The notes under the pieces: model-generated
Database searches by the model: none
What the model was told of the DNA's origin: nothing
Seen by the model: the letters and a program-made list of their open reading frames with translations, nothing else
Position numbers and translations under genes: made by a program
NCBI GenBank assembly: GCA_031296355.1
Contig: JARLFX010000182.1
Location: forward strand, 1 to 17,879
Length of the DNA: 17,879 nt
Source: Acidobacteriaceae bacterium
GTDB lineage: Bacteria > Acidobacteriota > Terriglobia > Terriglobales > Acidobacteriaceae
Direction of reading: 5' to 3'
In this document: piece by piece, positions 16,028 through 17,879 of the stretch
How positions within the stretch are numbered: position 1 is the first letter of the stretch
Layout of the letters: each line of letters opens with the position of its first letter

Positions 16028-16162
16028 GGCCTGCGCCAGCCCGATGAGTTTGACGATCCCCTGACCGACATCCTGCGCCGCGGTGCGCGGCATCTTTTGG
16101 TTCCGGCGGTGGCGTTGGAAGCGGAAGCTGTTCTCGCCGAGATGAAGGAAAAGAAGCTTGAG
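16028..16162 (+). pseudogene. N-terminal fragment of an IS256-family transposase
   Basis: A 45-codon stretch reads LRQPDEFDDPLTDILRRGAR then HLLVPAVALEAEAVLAEMKE and KKLE, matching the N-terminal region of IS256-family transposases (DDPLT..LR.GAR.LL..AVE.E...FL). There is no start codon: the frame is preceded by a TGA at 16025-16027, and after KKLE the similarity ends. The catalytic domain is missing, so it is a dead relic. It marks the right border between the sugar cassette and the polysaccharide genes. Confidence 0.7.
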
Positions 16163-16437
16163 GTATGCCGATATCGACATAAACACGTGTCACATCGCAC
16201 AATCACATCGCAGCTCCGTTCGCCACATAGACCGCCTGACGTTGCCGGAGACGCTGCGTCGGACGATCAATTGGCATAATGGCGATCGAAGCGACGCCGG
16301 TTGCCGCCCGCTGATCTTGGGTCAGATTACCGCGTTCGAGAATCAATAGCCACTCGTGCCGCTGTCGGCCCTTGACGCACCATCCCAGCCGCAGGGCAAA
16401 CGCATACCAAATCCGAGCGATGAGGTTGGCGAGGACG
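16163..16437. other. Region between the IS256 relic and manB, no recognised gene
   Basis: An 82-codon frame on the - strand (16203-16451) overlaps the end of manB and has no motif I recognise. I see no terminator hairpin with a T tract after manB and no intact insertion-sequence ends. The stretch is probably leftover DNA from rearrangement. Confidence 0.4.
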
Positions 16438-17814
16438 TTAACCCTCCGCATAACCGCGCGATACGCTGACCAGCGCCTCGATTTCAGCCACGCGTTGCGT
16501 CACCAAATCCATGTTCCCCCGGCTTTCCACGTTCAGCCGCAGAAGGGGTTCGGTGTTCGAGCCCCGCAGGTTGAAGCGCCAATCGGGGAACTCCAGGCTG
16601 ACACCGTCGGTGCGGTCGAGTATCGGGCCAAGGGGGTCGAAATGGGCGAGCACCCTTTCAATGGTGCCAGGCACGTCGTCAACCCGATAGTTGATTTCGC
16701 CGCTGCAGGGGAAGGCGCGAATACGCTCGGCCACCAAATCGGCCAGCGTGCGGCCGGTGCGGCTGAGCAAGGCGGCTACCAACAGCCAGGGGATCATGCC
16801 ACTGTCGCAGGAGGCAAAACGGCGAAAGTAGTGATGTGCACTCATTTCTCCGCCGTAAAGTGCGTTCTCGCGCCGCATGGCTTCTTTGATGAAGGCGTGA
16901 CCGGTCTTGGATTGCACCGGGCGACCCCCGGCGGTCGCGACCTGGTTGATGGTGTTCCAGGTCAGCCGCGGGTCGTGGATGATGGTCTCGCCGGGTGACT
17001 GGGCCAGCAATGCTTCCGCCAGCAAACCGACCAGGTAATAGCCCTCAATGAACCGGCCCTCGTGGTCGAACAGAAAGCAGCGGTCGAAATCACCGTCCCA
17101 GGCCAGCCCCAGATCGGCACCGTGTTGCCGCACAGCGCGGGTGGTGGCGTCGCGGTTTTCCAGCAGCAGCGGGTTGGGCACGCCGTTGGGGAAATTGCCG
17201 TCCGGTTCGTCATTGATGTAGATGAGTTGGAAGGGCAGGCGGCCTTCCAGAAGCCGCAGTACCGGTCCCGCGCCGCCGTTCCCGGGATTGACCACGATTT
17301 TGAGCGGCTTGAGTTCCGCAGGGTCGACGTAGGACAGGACGTGATCGATGTAGGCGGATTTGTCGAAATCTTCGGTCACGTGACCCGGGACAACGGAGGC
17401 AAGCGCGGCCTCTGTGAGCACCCGATCGCGAATGGCGAACAGGCCGGTCTCGCCACTGATCGGCCGCGAGCCCTCCCGGACCAGCTTCATGCCGTTGCAG
17501 CCTTTGGGGTTGTGGCTGGCGGTGACCATGATGCCGCCGTCGACACCCCGGTGGAAGGTCTGGAAATAAACCTCCTCGGTACCACACAAGCCGATGTCGA
17601 TCACATCCACCCCGGCCTCGGTCAGGCCTCGCCGCACGGCCGCCGCCAAGCCTGGGCTTTCCAGCCGCACATCGTATCCCACCACCGCCGAACGGGCGCC
17701 GAGCTCCTGCGCGAAAGCCCGGCCAATGCGGACGGCGAGATCATCATCGAGATCATCGGGCACCCGCCCGCGAATGTCGTTGGCCTTGAAGCAGGAAAGG
17801 GACGAACGAGTCAT
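16438..17814 (-). CDS. manB: Phosphomannomutase / phosphoglucomutase
   Basis: The cytoplasmic enzyme converts mannose-6-phosphate to mannose-1-phosphate (many members also use glucose phosphates), feeding GDP-mannose synthesis. The 458-residue product has all four family sites: the phosphoserine loop TASHNPKG (S100), the metal loop DGDFDR (D240, D242, D244), the sugar-binding loop GEMSAHHYF (322-330, close to the usual GEMSGH) and the phosphate-binding RGSNTEP (417-423). The length is typical of the ManB/AlgC/CpsG group. Its ATG overlaps the stop of the gene upstream as ATGA, so the two are coupled. Together with fcl at the other end of the window it points to GDP-mannose and GDP-fucose supply. 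Confidence 0.95.
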   Translation of the reverse strand: MTRSSLSCFKANDIRGRVPDDLDDDLAVRIGRAFAQELGARSAVVGYDVRLESPGLAAAVRRGLTEAGVDVIDIGLCGTEEVYFQTFHRGVDGGIMVTASHNPKGCNGMKLVREGSRPISGETGLFAIRDRVLTEAALASVVPGHVTEDFDKSAYIDHVLSYVDPAELKPLKIVVNPGNGGAGPVLRLLEGRLPFQLIYINDEPDGNFPNGVPNPLLLENRDATTRAVRQHGADLGLAWDGDFDRCFLFDHEGRFIEGYYLVGLLAEALLAQSPGETIIHDPRLTWNTINQVATAGGRPVQSKTGHAFIKEAMRRENALYGGEMSAHHYFRRFASCDSGMIPWLLVAALLSRTGRTLADLVAERIRAFPCSGEINYRVDDVPGTIERVLAHFDPLGPILDRTDGVSLEFPDWRFNLRGSNTEPLLRLNVESRGNMDLVTQRVAEIEALVSVSRGYAEG

Positions 17815-17879
17815 GATTGGTTTTCCTTTGAGGTCGCCGCCGTGATTCCAGCGCGACCATGAACATCCTCCAGCCGATC
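17811..17879 (-). CDS. manC: C-terminal fragment, probably mannose-1-phosphate guanylyltransferase (ManC)
   Basis: The frame enters from the window's right edge and gives 22 residues starting DRLEDVHGRAG before a TGA that overlaps the manB ATG. The string RLEDVHGR resembles the RFED-YGR ending of the cupin (isomerase) domain of bifunctional ManC (mannose-1-phosphate guanylyltransferase / mannose-6-phosphate isomerase). The overlap with manB, a usual partner, supports this. Only a short tail is visible, so the call stays tentative. Confidence 0.5.
   Translation of the reverse strand, partial: DRLEDVHGRAGITAATSKENQS

Noticed and set aside
16203..16451. 82-codon - strand frame after manB
   Set aside because: It overlaps the manB 3' end and has no recognised motif. 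A possible transposase tail was considered but no family could be named.
17062..17862. 266-codon + strand frame opposite manB
   Set aside because: It is an antisense shadow of manB, whose active-site motifs are all present on the - strand.

Overview
The window looks like a chromosomal accessory region of a high-GC alphaproteobacterium, probably a Rhodospirillales or Rhizobiales relative. This rests on GC-rich coding style, the TPR-glycosyltransferase type seen in that group, and a CUT1 sugar transporter of the GtsABC type. The taxon is an inference from protein style only. No rRNA, tRNA or CRISPR array was found.

Left part (1-5248): surface-polysaccharide genes. After the tail of an unrecognised gene come a GDP-L-fucose synthase (fcl) and a TPR-repeat protein fused to a glycosyltransferase domain on the + strand. 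These converge with a GT-B glycosyltransferase and a GmhB/HisB-type HAD phosphatase on the - strand. The right edge (16438-17879, - strand) returns to the same theme: phosphomannomutase (manB) preceded, with an ATGA overlap, by what appears to be the last 22 residues of manC. ManB and ManC make GDP-mannose, and Fcl is the last step from GDP-mannose to GDP-fucose, so both edges probably belong to one polysaccharide locus.

Middle part (about 5250-16437): a sugar-uptake and degradation cassette lying between decayed DNA. On the left are a frameshifted 3' remnant of nhaA, a 10-bp inverted repeat, a tiny ORF, a GntR/FadR-family regulator (- strand) and an IS5-type transposase fragment. A 38-bp near-perfect palindrome with a TTGACA box at each end follows. 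The + strand run is aldose 1-epimerase, a GH4 glycosidase with the CHEV signature of alpha-galacturonidases, a 371-bp gap, a periplasmic sugar-binding protein, two permeases, an ABC ATPase and a MalY/PatB-type PLP enzyme. On the right is an N-terminal IS256-family transposase fragment.

Proposed working model (inference): a glycoside, possibly an alpha-galacturonide from pectin, is imported by the ABC system, cleaved inside the cell by the NAD/metal-dependent GH4 enzyme, and the released sugar is interconverted by the mutarotase. The GntR protein probably controls the operon through the palindrome. No uronate isomerase or dehydrogenase is present, so downstream catabolism would lie elsewhere. 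The cassette appears to have been inserted into, or rearranged within, the polysaccharide locus.
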